From Crossiella sp. SN42 (GTDB lineage Bacteria; Actinomycetota; Actinomycetes; Mycobacteriales; Pseudonocardiaceae): a stretch of DNA of 64,000 bases. Shown here in pieces: positions 10,340 through 20,716 of this stretch. Position 1 is the first letter of the stretch, and each line of letters starts with the position of its first letter. The notes beneath the pieces are model-generated. The model was not told the DNA's origin. It made no database searches and was given only the letters and a program-made list of their open reading frames with translations. The stretch lies in NCBI RefSeq assembly GCF_023897065.1, contig NZ_JAMHIV010000014.1, positions 1-64,000 on the forward strand. The letters run 5' to 3'. A program made the translations under genes and the position numbers.

Positions 10340-10768
10340 ATGCCGAAACAGCTGCGCGTCGCGCGAGTAGTGATCATCATCCAGGCCGTGCTGAACCTGG
10401 CCCTCGGCGGGCTCGCGCTCGTCCTGCTGTCCCAGGAGAGCGAACGCGCGTGGGAAAGGGGGAACCTGGGCGTGCAGGCCCTGCTGCTGGTGGTCTCGCT
10501 GCTGGCGATGGTGCTGCTGCTGGTGTGCGTGACGCGGTTCGGCCACCGCGAGCCCTGGGTGCGCTTCACCGCGCTGGGGGTGGAGTGGGTGGTGGTGGCG
10601 GGCGCGCTGCTCAACATCGTCGGCGGGCTGATGATGGGCGAGCTGCTGCCGCAGGCGGTGATCCCGTTGGTCTTCGCGGCGCTCGTGCTGCAGGCCCTGC
10701 TCAGGCCGGAGTCCAGGGAGTGGTTCACCGGGGAGCTGCGAGAATGGTCGGGTGACCAGCGTCAGTGA
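10340..10768 (+). CDS. Hypothetical four-helix membrane protein
   Basis: Unrecognised protein (142 aa) with four hydrophobic segments (about residues 7-28, 44-64, 76-96, 101-120), short loops and a hydrophilic tail. It overlaps the era start by 17 nt, so it is probably cotranscribed with era. No catalytic motif is visible. Confidence 0.7.
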   Translation: MPKQLRVARVVIIIQAVLNLALGGLALVLLSQESERAWERGNLGVQALLLVVSLLAMVLLLVCVTRFGHREPWVRFTALGVEWVVVAGALLNIVGGLMMGELLPQAVIPLVFAALVLQALLRPESREWFTGELREWSGDQRQ

Positions 10769-11660
10769 CACCCACCGCTCCGGCTTCGCCTGCTTCGTCG
10801 GCAGGCCGAACGCAGGCAAGTCCACCCTCACCAACGCACTGGTCGGCACCAAGGTCGCCATCACCTCCAGCCGCCCGCAGACCACCCGGCACACCATCCG
10901 CGGCGTGGTGCACCGGCCGGACGCGCAGCTGGTCATCGTGGACACCCCCGGCCTGCACCGGCCGCGCACCCTGCTCGGCCAGCGGCTCAACGACCTGGTC
11001 CGGGAGACCTGGTCGGAGGTCGACGTGGTCGGCCTGTGCGTGCCTGCCGACCAGCCGGTCGGCCCGGGTGACAAGTTCATCGCGGCCGAGCTGAAGAAGA
11101 TCTCCAAGAACACCCCGGTGATCGGCGTCATCACCAAGACCGACCTGGTGAGCCAGGAGGTGGTGGCCCAGCAGCTGCTCGCGTTGCAGGAGATCATGGA
11201 GTTCACCGACCTGATCCCGGTCTCCGCGGTGGACGGCTTCCAGGTCGAGACGCTGACCCAGCTGCTCGTGGACCGGCTGCCGCGCGGCCCGCAGCTCTAC
11301 CCCGACGGTGAGCTGACCGACGAGCCGGAGGCCACCCTGGTCGCCGAGCTGATCCGGGAGGCCGCCCTGGAGGGCGTGCGGGACGAGCTGCCGCACTCCA
11401 TCGCGGTCACCGTGGAGGAGATGGTGCCGCACCCCGGCCGCACCGACATGATCGATGTGCACGCCGTGGTCTACCTGGAGCGGGACAGCCAGAAGGGGAT
11501 CATGATCGGGCACAAGGGGGCCCGGCTCAAGCAGGTCGGCTCGACCGCGCGCAAGCACATCGAGAGCCTGCTCGGCACCAAGGTCTACCTGGACCTGCAC
11601 GTCAAGATCGCCAAGGACTGGCAGCGGGACCCCAAGCAGCTGCGCCGCCTCGGGTTCTGA
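10752..11660 (+). CDS. era: GTPase Era
   Basis: Ribosome-assembly GTPase (302 aa) that binds the 3' end of 16S rRNA. G1 GRPNAGKS is at 17-24; a G2 threonine lies in the TTRH region; G3 DTPG and G4 TKTD are present. The C-terminal KH domain contains GIMIGHKGARLKQVG. The length matches Era. The GTG start lies inside the end of the preceding membrane-protein gene. recO follows after 31 nt, the conserved era-recO linkage. Confidence 0.96.
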   Translation: MTSVSDTHRSGFACFVGRPNAGKSTLTNALVGTKVAITSSRPQTTRHTIRGVVHRPDAQLVIVDTPGLHRPRTLLGQRLNDLVRETWSEVDVVGLCVPADQPVGPGDKFIAAELKKISKNTPVIGVITKTDLVSQEVVAQQLLALQEIMEFTDLIPVSAVDGFQVETLTQLLVDRLPRGPQLYPDGELTDEPEATLVAELIREAALEGVRDELPHSIAVTVEEMVPHPGRTDMIDVHAVVYLERDSQKGIMIGHKGARLKQVGSTARKHIESLLGTKVYLDLHVKIAKDWQRDPKQLRRLGF

Positions 11661-11691
11661 GCCTGTCGTCCCGGCATGGGACGATGACCGG

Positions 11692-12453
11692 GTGAGTCTC
11701 TACCGCGACACCGGCGTGGTGCTGCGGGTGCAGAAGCTGGGCGAGGCGGACCGCATCGTCACGTTGCTGTCCCGGCGGCACGGCAAGGTGCGCGCGGTGG
11801 CCAAGGGCGTGCGGCGAATGACCTCCCGCTTCGGCGCCAGGGTGGAGCCGTTCTGCCACGTCGACGTGCAGCTCTACACCGGCCGCACGCTGGATGTGAT
11901 CACCCAGGTGCAGACCCTGGACGCCTTCGGTGCCGGGATCGTCGGCGACTACCCGCGCTACACCGCCGCCTGCGCGGTGCTGGAGACCGCCGACCGGCTC
12001 ACCGCCGAGGAGAACGCGCCCGCGCTGCGGCTGTATATGCTGGTCGTGGGCGCCTTGCGGGCCCTGGCTGACAACAGTCGGGAGGCGCCGCTGGTGCTGG
12101 ACGCCTTCCTGCTCAGGGCCATGGGCTACGCCGGGTGGGCGCCCGCGCTCAGCGAGTGCGCCCGGTGCGGGGAGCCCGGCCCGCACCAGTCCTTCAGCGT
12201 GCAGGCCGGTGGCGCGGTCTGCCACCGGTGCCGCCCGCCGGGCTCGACCAAGCCGACCCAGGAGACCCTGGGGCTGCTGGAGGCGCTGCTGCACGGTGAC
12301 TGGCCGGTCGCCGAGCAGGCCAGCCACTCCGCGCGGCGGGAGGGCAGTGGCCTGGTGGCCGCGCACCTGCAGTGGCATCTGGAGCGCCAGCTGCGTTCGC
12401 TACCGTTGGTGGAACGCAAGCGCTCGGCAGTGGTGCCCGAGCCGCAGGCCTAG
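11692..12453 (+). CDS. recO: DNA repair protein RecO
   Basis: Recombination mediator (253 aa) that helps load RecA with RecR and RecF at gaps. It has an N-terminal OB fold ([20 protein letters not shown] ...), then a helical bundle. A zinc finger in the middle is formed by CARCG and CHRCR, about 30 residues apart. GTG start. uppS follows with a 29-nt gap, as in mycobacteria (Rv2362c-Rv2361c). Confidence 0.94.
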   Translation: MSLYRDTGVVLRVQKLGEADRIVTLLSRRHGKVRAVAKGVRRMTSRFGARVEPFCHVDVQLYTGRTLDVITQVQTLDAFGAGIVGDYPRYTAACAVLETADRLTAEENAPALRLYMLVVGALRALADNSREAPLVLDAFLLRAMGYAGWAPALSECARCGEPGPHQSFSVQAGGAVCHRCRPPGSTKPTQETLGLLEALLHGDWPVAEQASHSARREGSGLVAAHLQWHLERQLRSLPLVERKRSAVVPEPQA

Positions 12454-12482
12454 TTGTTCTCACGATGAGGAGGAAGCCGACG

Positions 12483-13340
12483 ATGCTGCGACGGCGGGGT
12501 GGACGCGCTGACAAGAGCGTCCGGCCACCGGATCCGCATCCCTCCGGCGCGCGCCCGCCGGCGATCCCCGCCGACCTGGTGCCCCAGCACATCGCCGTGG
12601 TGATGGACGGCAACGGCCGCTGGGCCAAGGAGCGCGGGCTGCCGCGCACCGAGGGGCACAAGCGGGGCGAGGCGGTCGTGGTCGAGGTGGTCAAGGGCGC
12701 GATCGAGCTGGGTGTGAAATGGCTCTCGCTGTACACCTTCTCCACCGAGAACTGGAAGCGCACCCCGGATGAGGTGCGGTTCCTGATGGGCTTCAGCCGG
12801 GACGTGATCCGGGACCGCACCGACGAGCTGGACGAGCTCGGGGTGAACATCCGCTGGGCGGGCCGCAGGCCGAAGCTGTGGCGCAGCGTGATCAAGGAGC
12901 TGGAGGTCGCGCAGGAGCGCACCAAGGACAACTCCGTGATCAACTTGGCCATGTGCCTGAACTACGGCGGCCGCGCCGAGATCGCCGACGCCACCCGCGA
13001 GATCGCCCGGCTGGCCGCCGCCGGGAAGATCAACCCGGACAAGGTCGACGAGAAGATGCTCAGCAGGCACATGTACCAGCCGGAGATGCCGGACGTGGAC
13101 CTGTTCATCCGCCCCAGCGGCGAGATGCGCACCAGCAACTTCCTGCCCTGGCAGTCCGCCTACGCCGAGATGGTGTTCCAGGACATCCTGTGGCCGGACT
13201 TCGACCGCACACACCTGTGGCGGGCCTGCGAGGAGTACGCGATGCGTGACCGCCGCTACGGTGGGGCCCTGCCCAACCCGGTGCCGGACAGCCCGGCCGG
13301 GATCGTCGGCATCGAGCCCGTGACCGGAGGCACCCGGTGA
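12483..13340 (+). CDS. uppS: Isoprenyl transferase (undecaprenyl/decaprenyl diphosphate synthase)
   Basis: Cis-prenyltransferase (285 aa) making the polyprenyl diphosphate carrier lipid for cell-wall synthesis at the cytoplasmic membrane. Catalytic Asp42 lies in MDGNGRWA (41-48). The [23 protein letters not shown] and FQDILWPDF motifs of the family follow. The ATG at 12483 was chosen because AGGAGG (12468-12473) sits 9 nt upstream; an upstream in-frame ATG at 12465 has no SD. The position after recO corresponds to M. tuberculosis Rv2361c, a long-chain decaprenyl synthase; chain length cannot be decided here. It overlaps the next start by 4 nt. Confidence 0.94.
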   Translation: MLRRRGGRADKSVRPPDPHPSGARPPAIPADLVPQHIAVVMDGNGRWAKERGLPRTEGHKRGEAVVVEVVKGAIELGVKWLSLYTFSTENWKRTPDEVRFLMGFSRDVIRDRTDELDELGVNIRWAGRRPKLWRSVIKELEVAQERTKDNSVINLAMCLNYGGRAEIADATREIARLAAAGKINPDKVDEKMLSRHMYQPEMPDVDLFIRPSGEMRTSNFLPWQSAYAEMVFQDILWPDFDRTHLWRACEEYAMRDRRYGGALPNPVPDSPAGIVGIEPVTGGTR

Positions 13341-13759
13341 CCGAGGCGCTGACCACCGCGACCCTGCTGACCGCAGCACGGGAAGCGCTGGAGATGTTCC
13401 ACGACGTGCACGTCGACGACGACGGCGCGCTGACCTTCCGGCACGGCGAGGTGCCGTGCGCGGTGCAGGCCATGCAGCTGTCGGAGGGCCTGACCGTGCT
13501 CAGCCTCACCTGCGTGGTCGCCTGGGACCTGCCCGACGACGAGAAGCTGGCCGCCTCGGCCGCCGAACGCGCTGGTCAGGGCCTGTTCGGCACGCTGGGC
13601 GTGATCCGCACCGGCACCGGCATGGACGTCACCCTGCGCTACGCCTTCCCGGCCGAGGGCATGGGCGCGGCCCCGCTGAGCACGCTGCTGATGCTGGTGG
13701 TCTCCACCGCCTCCCAACTGCGCGCCGAGCTGCTGGAAGCGGCGGGCCAGACCGAGTGA
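13337..13759 (+). CDS. Conserved hypothetical protein (YbjN/chaperone-fold-like)
   Basis: Soluble 140-aa protein starting in a GTGA overlap with uppS. The sequence pattern ([21 protein letters not shown] followed by beta-strand-rich stretches and a terminal helix) resembles small YbjN-like proteins of actinobacteria that adopt a type III-chaperone-like fold. This is a resemblance only, and function is unknown. It is the last gene of the era-recO-uppS transcript, with a strong terminator hairpin 5 nt after the stop. Confidence 0.65.
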   Translation: MTEALTTATLLTAAREALEMFHDVHVDDDGALTFRHGEVPCAVQAMQLSEGLTVLSLTCVVAWDLPDDEKLAASAAERAGQGLFGTLGVIRTGTGMDVTLRYAFPAEGMGAAPLSTLLMLVVSTASQLRAELLEAAGQTE

Positions 13760-13764
13760 CCAGC

Positions 13765-13800
13765 GGTGTTCCGCGCCCTGCGCGCAGGGCGCGGAACACC
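13765..13800. terminator. Bidirectional hairpin terminator
   Basis: Perfect 18+18-bp inverted repeat (arms begin GGTGTTCCGC and end GCGGAACACC), with the whole 36 bp palindromic. It sits exactly between the convergent uppS-operon end (13759) and the mtnC stop (13803), and so probably serves both strands. Confidence 0.8.
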
Positions 13801-13802
13801 GG

Positions 13803-14495
13803 TCAGCTCAACTCCAGCTCGCCGAACTCGGCGATCCAGCGGTGTGCGCCCGCCGGGCCGTGCGCCTCGCCGGGCCGCCGCACGCCGACCGCCTGCCAGC
13901 CCGCCTCGACCGCCGCGTCCAGCTCGGCGGCCACGTCGGAGAGGAACAGCGTCTCCGCCGCGGGCACGCCCAGCGCCGCGCTGATCCGCCGGTAGGACTC
14001 CGCCTCGCGCTTGGGGCCGGCGGTGGCCAGGTCGAAGTGGCCGCTGAGGTAGCCGGAGAGGTCGCCGTGGTCGCTGTGGGCGAACCAGTCCCGCTGCGCG
14101 GCCACCGACCCGGAGGAGTAGACGTGCAGCCCGATGCCCGCGCCGTGCCAGGCCTTGAGCGCGACCGGCACGTCCGGGTAGACCTGTCCGCGCAGGTCAC
14201 CGGCCAGGAACCCGCTGTGCCAGATCAGGCCCTGGAGCTGCTTGAGCGGTTTGGCCTTGACGTCGGCGTCGATCCAGCCGACCAGCGTCGCCACCACCCG
14301 GCCTTCGTCCGCCCCGGGTTCGCCCAGCTCGGCGCGCACCCCGTCGAGGACCTCGGTCGCCGCCGGGGCGCCCCGGTGCTCGGCCAGCCAGTCCGCCACC
14401 CTGGCCCTGGCGTAGGGGAAGAGCTGTTCGTGCACGGCGGCCAGCGGACTCGTGGTGCCCTCGATGTCCAGGACCACCGCCTGCGGCTTGCTCAC
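13803..14495 (-). CDS. mtnC: Enolase-phosphatase E1 (acireductone synthase)
   Basis: HAD-superfamily enzyme (230 aa) converting 2,3-diketo-5-methylthiopentyl-1-phosphate to the 1,2-dihydroxy intermediate in methionine salvage. The nucleophile motif DIEGTT (Asp10, Glu12) is at the N-terminus, followed by the family stretch SPLAAVHEQLFPYAR. YSSGSV is the motif II region and LFLSDVAAELDAA motif IV. The GTG at 14495 was chosen because the HAD nucleophile then falls at residue 10. It overlaps mtnD by 4 nt; last gene of the operon. Confidence 0.93.
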   Translation of the reverse strand: MSKPQAVVLDIEGTTSPLAAVHEQLFPYARARVADWLAEHRGAPAATEVLDGVRAELGEPGADEGRVVATLVGWIDADVKAKPLKQLQGLIWHSGFLAGDLRGQVYPDVPVALKAWHGAGIGLHVYSSGSVAAQRDWFAHSDHGDLSGYLSGHFDLATAGPKREAESYRRISAALGVPAAETLFLSDVAAELDAAVEAGWQAVGVRRPGEAHGPAGAHRWIAEFGELELS

Positions 14496-15070
14496 GCGGG
14501 CTCCGCCACCAGCTCGTCCAGCCGCGGGAACTTGGCCGCGATCGGGTCGCCGGTGAAGTCGCCGACCCAGCCGTCCTCCTCCTCGAAGAACCGGATCGCC
14601 ACGAAGTCCGGGGTCGGGCCCATGTCGAACCAGTGCGTGGTCCCGGCCGGCACCGAGAGCAGGTCGCCGGCCTCGCACACCACCGCGTACACCCGCTGGT
14701 TCAGGTGCAGGTAGAAGCAGCCCTGACCGGCGACGAAGAAGCGCACCTCGTTCTCACTGTGCCGGTGCTCGTCCAGGAAGGTGCCGCGGGCCTTGGCCGC
14801 GCGCTCGGGGTAGGTCTCGTCCTCGGGGTCGGGGCGCAGCGCGGCCACGTCCACCAGCCGGAACCCGCCCTTGGCCTTGAGGCCGGCCACCTCCTCGGCG
14901 TAGGCGGCCAGCACGGCGTCCTGACCGGCCTTGGCGGGCAGCTCCCTGGTCGCCCAGTTCTCGTACTCCACGCCCAGCTCGGCCAGCGTGGCGCGGATCT
15001 TCTCGGCGTCCCTGGTGCGCAGCTCGACGGTGGTGGGCTCGTCTTCCGGCATGACCTGCAAGAGCGTCAT
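14492..15070 (-). CDS. mtnD: Acireductone dioxygenase
   Basis: Cupin metalloenzyme (192 aa) oxidising the acireductone to the methionine precursor 2-keto-4-methylthiobutyrate (Fe form) or to an off-pathway product (Ni form). Metal ligands His102, His104 and Glu108 (EHRHSENEVRFF) and His146 (AGTTHWFDMG) are visible. The ATG at 15070 overlaps the mtnB stop by 4 nt and the gene overlaps mtnC by 4 nt, implying translational coupling through the operon. Confidence 0.94.
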   Translation of the reverse strand: MTLLQVMPEDEPTTVELRTRDAEKIRATLAELGVEYENWATRELPAKAGQDAVLAAYAEEVAGLKAKGGFRLVDVAALRPDPEDETYPERAAKARGTFLDEHRHSENEVRFFVAGQGCFYLHLNQRVYAVVCEAGDLLSVPAGTTHWFDMGPTPDFVAIRFFEEEDGWVGDFTGDPIAAKFPRLDELVAEPA

Positions 15071-15680
15071 GAGAACGCACGTCCTTTCAACAGCAGCAGC
15101 AACTGGCAGATCGACTCCACGCACTCCATGCGGTTGCGGGCCTGCGCGTAGTCCGCTCCCCAGGTGGTGAGGCCATGATGTTCGATCAGCACCACCGGCG
15201 GCGCGTCCGGGTGCTCGATCAGGTAGCGCTCCACCTCGGCGGCGATCCTCGGCACGTCGGCGTGGTTGGGGAACACCGGCACCGTGGTCGCGCTGGGATC
15301 GCGCAACCCGAGTCCCTTCAACAGCTCGAAGCCTTGGATGTCCACTGTGGACAGTTGGCTGCGGTGGCCTTCGAGGGTGGCCACCGCGGTGGCGTACGGG
15401 GAGTGCGTGTGCACCACGGCCTCGGCCTTGGTGGCCCGGTAGATCGCGGTGTGGATGGTGGTCTCCGCCGAGGGCCTCGGCGCGTCCGGGGAGACCGCGG
15501 CCGAGGTGTCCACCGAGACCAGCACGGTGTCGGACTCGGTCAGCGCGCCCTTGTCCCGGCCGCTGGCGGTGATGAGCGCGGTCTCCGGCGAGACCCGCAC
15601 CGAGATGTTGCCCGCGGTGCCGGGCAGCCAGCCCCGCTGGTACAGCTCCCGGGAGGCCGCGACCAGGGTCGCGCCCGCGC

Positions 15681-15684
<4 letters not shown>
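15067..15684 (-). CDS. mtnB: Methylthioribulose-1-phosphate dehydratase
   Basis: Class II aldolase-fold zinc enzyme (205 aa) dehydrating methylthioribulose-1-phosphate. The zinc motif VVHTHSPY contains His92 and His94; the later VVLIEHHGLTTWG segment supplies the third His, and GTAGNISVR is the N-terminal substrate loop. The GTG at 15684 overlaps mtnA by 4 nt. Order mtnA-mtnB-mtnD-mtnC on the minus strand gives four consecutive salvage steps. The genes for the first step (MTA phosphorylase or MTA nucleosidase/MTR kinase) and the final transaminase are not in the window. Confidence 0.93.
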
Positions 15685-17069
<1,385 letters not shown>

Positions 17070-17090
17070 GCGCCACCCCTTCGTCGCCGT

Positions 17091-17165
17091 GGTCAGGCTC
17101 GACCCCCCACGGTATTCACCCGCGCCAGACCCCAGGGAGCCCGTCCCAGCCCCTGGGCCCTGACC
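17091..17165 (-). promoter_or_regulatory. Possible structured 5' leader of the mtn operon
   Basis: Read on the minus strand, 7-bp complementary segments GGTCAGG (17159-17165) and CCTGACC (17091-17097) enclose a second perfect 7-bp stem, CCCAGGG/CCCTGGG (17151-17157 with 17131-17137). A smaller GGT-GAAT-ACC hairpin lies nearer the gene. The outer stem ends about 22 nt before the mtnA ATG, just ahead of the SD. It does not show the GGCAACC-type core of SAM-I/SAM-IV riboswitches. In such GC-rich DNA chance pairing is possible. Confidence 0.3.
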
Positions 17166-17234
17166 GGAGCAGCGGACTAGCCCGATCGGCCCGCTCTCGG
17201 GAACCGTTATCGATTCGCCCAGTCGCATGGCAGC

Positions 17235-18263
17235 ATGGCTCCCGTGAGCACCGCTGCGACCGAGACGGCCGAGCCCACCGGGCACAAGCCACGGGGCCGG
17301 GGGATCACCTCGCTGGAAGTCCTCTGCGTGGTCCTGCTGCTGGCCATCCTCTTCCAGGGGCAGATCGCCTCCATGCTGACCGACGAGCGGATCCGCACCG
17401 CCTCCACGGTGTTCATCTCCGTGTGCATCCAGGCCATGCCGTTCCTGGTGCTCGGCGTGCTGATCAGCGGCGCGATCGCCGCGTTCGTCTCACCGGAGCG
17501 GCTGCGCAAGCTGCTGCCCGGCAACCAGGCGGTCGCGGTGCCGGTGGCCGGGCTGGCCGGGCTGGCGCTGCCGGGCTGCGAGTGCAGCGCGGTGCCGGTG
17601 TCCGGGCGGCTGATGCAGCAGGGCGTGCGGCCCGCGGTCGCGCTGACCTTCCTGCTGGCCGCGCCCGCGGTGAACCCGATCGTGCTCGGCTCCACCGCGG
17701 TCGCCTTCCAGGGCGAGCCGCTGATGGTGGTGGCCCGCTTCGCCGGATCGCTGGCCACCGCGGTGGTGATGGGCTGGCTGTGGGTGCGCTTCGGCAAGAC
17801 CGAGTGGATCGCCGAGCGCGCGCTGCGCCGCTACGAGCGCCCGGCCGGGGTCTCCCGCTGGGGCGTCTTCGCCGAGACCGCCCGGCACGACCTGGTCGAG
17901 GCAGGCGGGTTCCTGGTGATCGGCGGCATCATCGCCGCGGTGCTCAAGGTGACCGCGAGCGACTTCTTCAGCTCGCTGTCCGGCCAGATCGTGCTGGGCG
18001 TGCTGGTGATGGCGGTGGCCGCGGTGGTCATGGCGCTGTGCAGCGAGGCCGACGCGCTGGTCGCGGCCAGCATGTCCGCGCTGCCGCTGCTGCCCAGGCT
18101 GGTGTTCCTGGTGGTCGGGCCCGCGGTGGACGTCAAGCTGATCGCGCTGCAGGCTGGCACCTTCGGGCGCAAGTTCGTGCTGCGGTTCGCGCCGCTGACC
18201 TTCCTGGTGGCGATCCTGTGCGGGGTCGGCGCCTTCCTGCTCGTCTTCGGTGAGGTGCGCTGA
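17235..18263 (+). CDS. Permease of the DUF318/ArsP-like family
   Basis: Membrane protein (342 aa) with about eight to ten hydrophobic segments and the family's short cysteine motif PGCECSAVPVSGRLMQQG in the first half, plus CSEADA in the second half. Homologues include the ArsP organoarsenical permease and uncharacterised metal-linked permeases. It overlaps by 1 nt (TGATG) a TIGR03943-type protein, the usual partner of this permease in actinobacteria, where the pair is often under zinc control. zur lies 2.5 kb downstream. The substrate is unknown. Confidence 0.82.
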   Translation: MAPVSTAATETAEPTGHKPRGRGITSLEVLCVVLLLAILFQGQIASMLTDERIRTASTVFISVCIQAMPFLVLGVLISGAIAAFVSPERLRKLLPGNQAVAVPVAGLAGLALPGCECSAVPVSGRLMQQGVRPAVALTFLLAAPAVNPIVLGSTAVAFQGEPLMVVARFAGSLATAVVMGWLWVRFGKTEWIAERALRRYERPAGVSRWGVFAETARHDLVEAGGFLVIGGIIAAVLKVTASDFFSSLSGQIVLGVLVMAVAAVVMALCSEADALVAASMSALPLLPRLVFLVVGPAVDVKLIALQAGTFGRKFVLRFAPLTFLVAILCGVGAFLLVFGEVR

Positions 18264-19048
18264 TGCGACGTGAGACGCAGAACGTCCTGCTGGTGCTGCT
18301 CGGCGGCGCGCTGCTCAAGATCGCGCTCAACGGCCAGTACCTGCGCTACGTCAAGCCCTCGTTCCTGCCGTTCCTGATCGCCGCCGCGGTGGTCATGCTC
18401 GGCCTGGCCTTCACCGCCATCGCCCAGGACATCATCCGGATGCGGAACAACTCCAAGCCGCTGCCCGCCCCGGTCTGCGCCGAGGCGGCCGCCGCCCAGC
18501 CCGGTCACGACCACGACCACGAGCACGAGCACGGCAAGTCCCGCAGCCCCTGGTTCCTGCTGCTGCCGGTGCTGACCATCTTCCTGATCGCCCCGCCCGC
18601 GCTGGGCGCGGCCTCGGTGAACCCGAACGACTCCCGGACCATCACCGAACCCAGCAAGCGCAACGGCAGCGCCAACTTCGAGGCCCTGCCCGGCGGCCAG
18701 GTGATCCCGATGAAGATGACCGACTTCCTCACCAGGGTGGTCTGGGACGACTCGGGCACGCTCAATGGCCGCGACGTCCGGCTGACCGGCTTCATGTACC
18801 GGGACAAGGGCGTGAACTACCTGGTGCGCATGGTGATCGGCTGCTGCGCGGCCGACGCCCAGCCGATGAAGGTCCGGCTGGACGGCCCCCGGGTGCCGGA
18901 GCTGAAGGAGATCCCGGCCGACTCCTGGCTGGAGCTGACCGGCCGGGTGCAGCCGGGCACGGCCACCGAGGCCAACGCCTACACCCCGACGTTCGACGTG
19001 AGCGAGATCAAGCCGATCCCCGCCCCCGCCGAACAGTACGAATCCTGA
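18263..19048 (+). CDS. TIGR03943 family membrane protein (permease partner)
   Basis: Protein (261 aa) with two N-terminal transmembrane segments (about 7-22 and 35-55). A cytoplasmic or periplasmic His/Asp/Glu-rich loop follows (GHDHDHEHEHGKS, about 76-88), then another hydrophobic helix and an extracytoplasmic beta-rich domain with a CC pair (VIGCCAADAQ). This is the architecture of the TIGR03943/DUF1980 proteins encoded beside DUF318 permeases. The His-rich loop suggests metal contact. The start overlaps the permease stop (TGATG). Confidence 0.8.
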   Translation: MRRETQNVLLVLLGGALLKIALNGQYLRYVKPSFLPFLIAAAVVMLGLAFTAIAQDIIRMRNNSKPLPAPVCAEAAAAQPGHDHDHEHEHGKSRSPWFLLLPVLTIFLIAPPALGAASVNPNDSRTITEPSKRNGSANFEALPGGQVIPMKMTDFLTRVVWDDSGTLNGRDVRLTGFMYRDKGVNYLVRMVIGCCAADAQPMKVRLDGPRVPELKEIPADSWLELTGRVQPGTATEANAYTPTFDVSEIKPIPAPAEQYES

Positions 19049-19065
19049 CCTGAGAGGACCCCTGC

Positions 19066-20595
19066 ATGCGGGTGAACCCGCGCCGCGCGGTGGCGATCGC
19101 CGCCGTGCTTACCCTGACCGCCGTGGCCGCCCCCGCCGCCACGGCCACTCCCGCCACGGCCGCCACCGCGCTGCCCGGCGGCGTGCCCGGCGTGACCGTG
19201 CCCAGCCTGGACTGGCGGGACTGCGGCACCGGCGACGGCTTCCAGTGCGCCACCGCCCAGGTGCCGCTGGACTACCGCGACCTGGCCAAGGGCACCCTGG
19301 CCCTCGCCCTGTCCCGCCGCCCGGCTGGCAAGCCGGACCAGCGGATCGGGTCGCTGCTGGTCAACCCCGGCGGGCCGGGCGGCTCCGGCGTGGGCTTCGC
19401 CAGGTCGGTGGTGACCGAGCTGCCCGCCGAGGTGGCCGAGCGCTTCGACGTGGTCGGCTTCGACCCGCGCGGCGTGGGCCAGAGCTCCGCGCTGGCCTGC
19501 CTGGACGCCGAGCAGACCCGCGCGGCCTTCGCCGAGATGCCCGCCACCCGCGGTCGCGGCGACTTCGAGCGCGGCCAGCGTTTCGCCGCCGAGTTCAACG
19601 CGGGCTGCCAGGCGCGCAGCGGGGCGCTGCTGCCGTACGTGGGCACCGAGTACGTGGCCCGCGACATCGACGTGCTGCGCGCCGCGCTGGGTGACGCCAA
19701 GCTCAACTACTACGGCGTCTCCTTCGGCACCTACATCGGCACCGTCTACGCCAACCTGTTCCCGAAGAACTTCCGGGTGCTGGCCCTGGACGGCGGCTAC
19801 GACCCGGAGGCCTACGCCAACGACCCGTACCGCTACGACCTCGGCCAGTTCCTGGCCACCGAGGCCGCCTTCGAGCGCTTCCTGAGCTGGTGCGCCACCA
19901 GCGAGAAGTGCCCCTTCGGCACGGGCAATCCGGGCAAGGCCTTCGACCAGCTGGTCGCCGACCTGGACCGCGAGCCGGTCAAGGACGCCGACGGCAAGGT
20001 CATCGCCAACGGCGCCAGCCTGGCCTACCGGATGATCTTCGCGCTCAACGGCGGCCGCCCCAGCTGGCCGGCCCTGGCCGCCCAGCTGACCGAGGCCCAG
20101 TCCCGCACTGGCCGCCTGCTCCGCCCGATCAGCACGAACGCCCCGTTCTTCGCCGCCAACACCGCGGTGGAATGCGCCGACCGGGTCTACCCGAAGAGCA
20201 AGGTCCAGCTGCGCGCCCGCCTGGCCGTCGCCGCCGCGCTCACCCCGCACCTGGGCCCGGTCGCCGCCTACGGCAGCCCCGGCTACGACCACTCGCACGC
20301 CGCCGCCTGTCAGCAGTGGTCAGCCAAGCAGGCCAGCCGCTACGCGGGTCCCTGGTCGGCGAAGGGCTCGGCCCCGATCCTGGTCATCGGCACCACCGGC
20401 GACCCGGACACCCCGTACCAGGACTCGGTGGTGCTGGCCAAGACGCTGGACAACGCCCGGCTGCTGACCTTCGTCGGCGAGGGCCACAGCGGCCTGAGCA
20501 ACAGTGTCTGCGCCCGCCAGGCGACCGCGGACTACCTGGTGGACAAGGAACTCCCGGCCCGCGGCGCCCGCTGCCAGGACGACCCGCCCGCGTAG
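19066..20595 (+). CDS. Secreted alpha/beta hydrolase, tripeptidyl aminopeptidase (TAP) family
   Basis: Secreted hydrolase (509 aa) of the Streptomyces TAP/SlpD-E type that removes N-terminal tripeptides or processes exported proteins. It has a Sec signal peptide (basic MRVNPRR, hydrophobic core to about residue 28, Ala-rich cleavage area). The oxyanion segment NPGGPGGSG is at 100-108, and nucleophile Ser219 lies in GVSFGT. The C-terminal TAP-like domain holds the likely catalytic Asp (TTGDPDTPY) and His (GEGHSGLS). It is preceded by AGAGGA-like SD and followed by a terminator. Confidence 0.9.
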   Translation: MRVNPRRAVAIAAVLTLTAVAAPAATATPATAATALPGGVPGVTVPSLDWRDCGTGDGFQCATAQVPLDYRDLAKGTLALALSRRPAGKPDQRIGSLLVNPGGPGGSGVGFARSVVTELPAEVAERFDVVGFDPRGVGQSSALACLDAEQTRAAFAEMPATRGRGDFERGQRFAAEFNAGCQARSGALLPYVGTEYVARDIDVLRAALGDAKLNYYGVSFGTYIGTVYANLFPKNFRVLALDGGYDPEAYANDPYRYDLGQFLATEAAFERFLSWCATSEKCPFGTGNPGKAFDQLVADLDREPVKDADGKVIANGASLAYRMIFALNGGRPSWPALAAQLTEAQSRTGRLLRPISTNAPFFAANTAVECADRVYPKSKVQLRARLAVAAALTPHLGPVAAYGSPGYDHSHAAACQQWSAKQASRYAGPWSAKGSAPILVIGTTGDPDTPYQDSVVLAKTLDNARLLTFVGEGHSGLSNSVCARQATADYLVDKELPARGARCQDDPPA

Positions 20596-20603
20596 CTCAC
20601 GCC

Positions 20604-20637
20604 GGTTGTGCCGGGGTGCTCGCGCCCCGGCACAACC
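20604..20637 (+). terminator. Hairpin terminator after the TAP-family hydrolase
   Basis: Inverted repeat GGTTGTGCCGGGG / CCCCGGCACAACC around an 8-nt loop, 8 nt after the stop codon. It lies between the plus-strand hydrolase and the minus-strand zur gene, and may terminate both. Confidence 0.7.
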
Positions 20638-20716
20638 GAGCCGCTGATTTCTTCTCCGGCCGCGCTGACCCGGTCCGGTCGCGCTGGCCCGGCTGCGCTG
20701 GCCCCTGCGCTCCCGC

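Noticed and set aside
9854-11206. 450-codon minus-strand frame opposite the ferredoxin-like, membrane-protein and era genes
   Set aside because: Shadow of well-supported plus-strand genes; no family similarity.
17202-17215. Zur box upstream of the permease
   Set aside because: AACCG-TTAT-CGATT is too short and imperfect to call as a Zur site from sequence alone.
17070-17234. SAM-I or SAM-IV riboswitch upstream of mtnA
   Set aside because: The conserved core (GGCAACC-type) is not visible; only generic stems are present, so it is reported as an unassigned structured leader.
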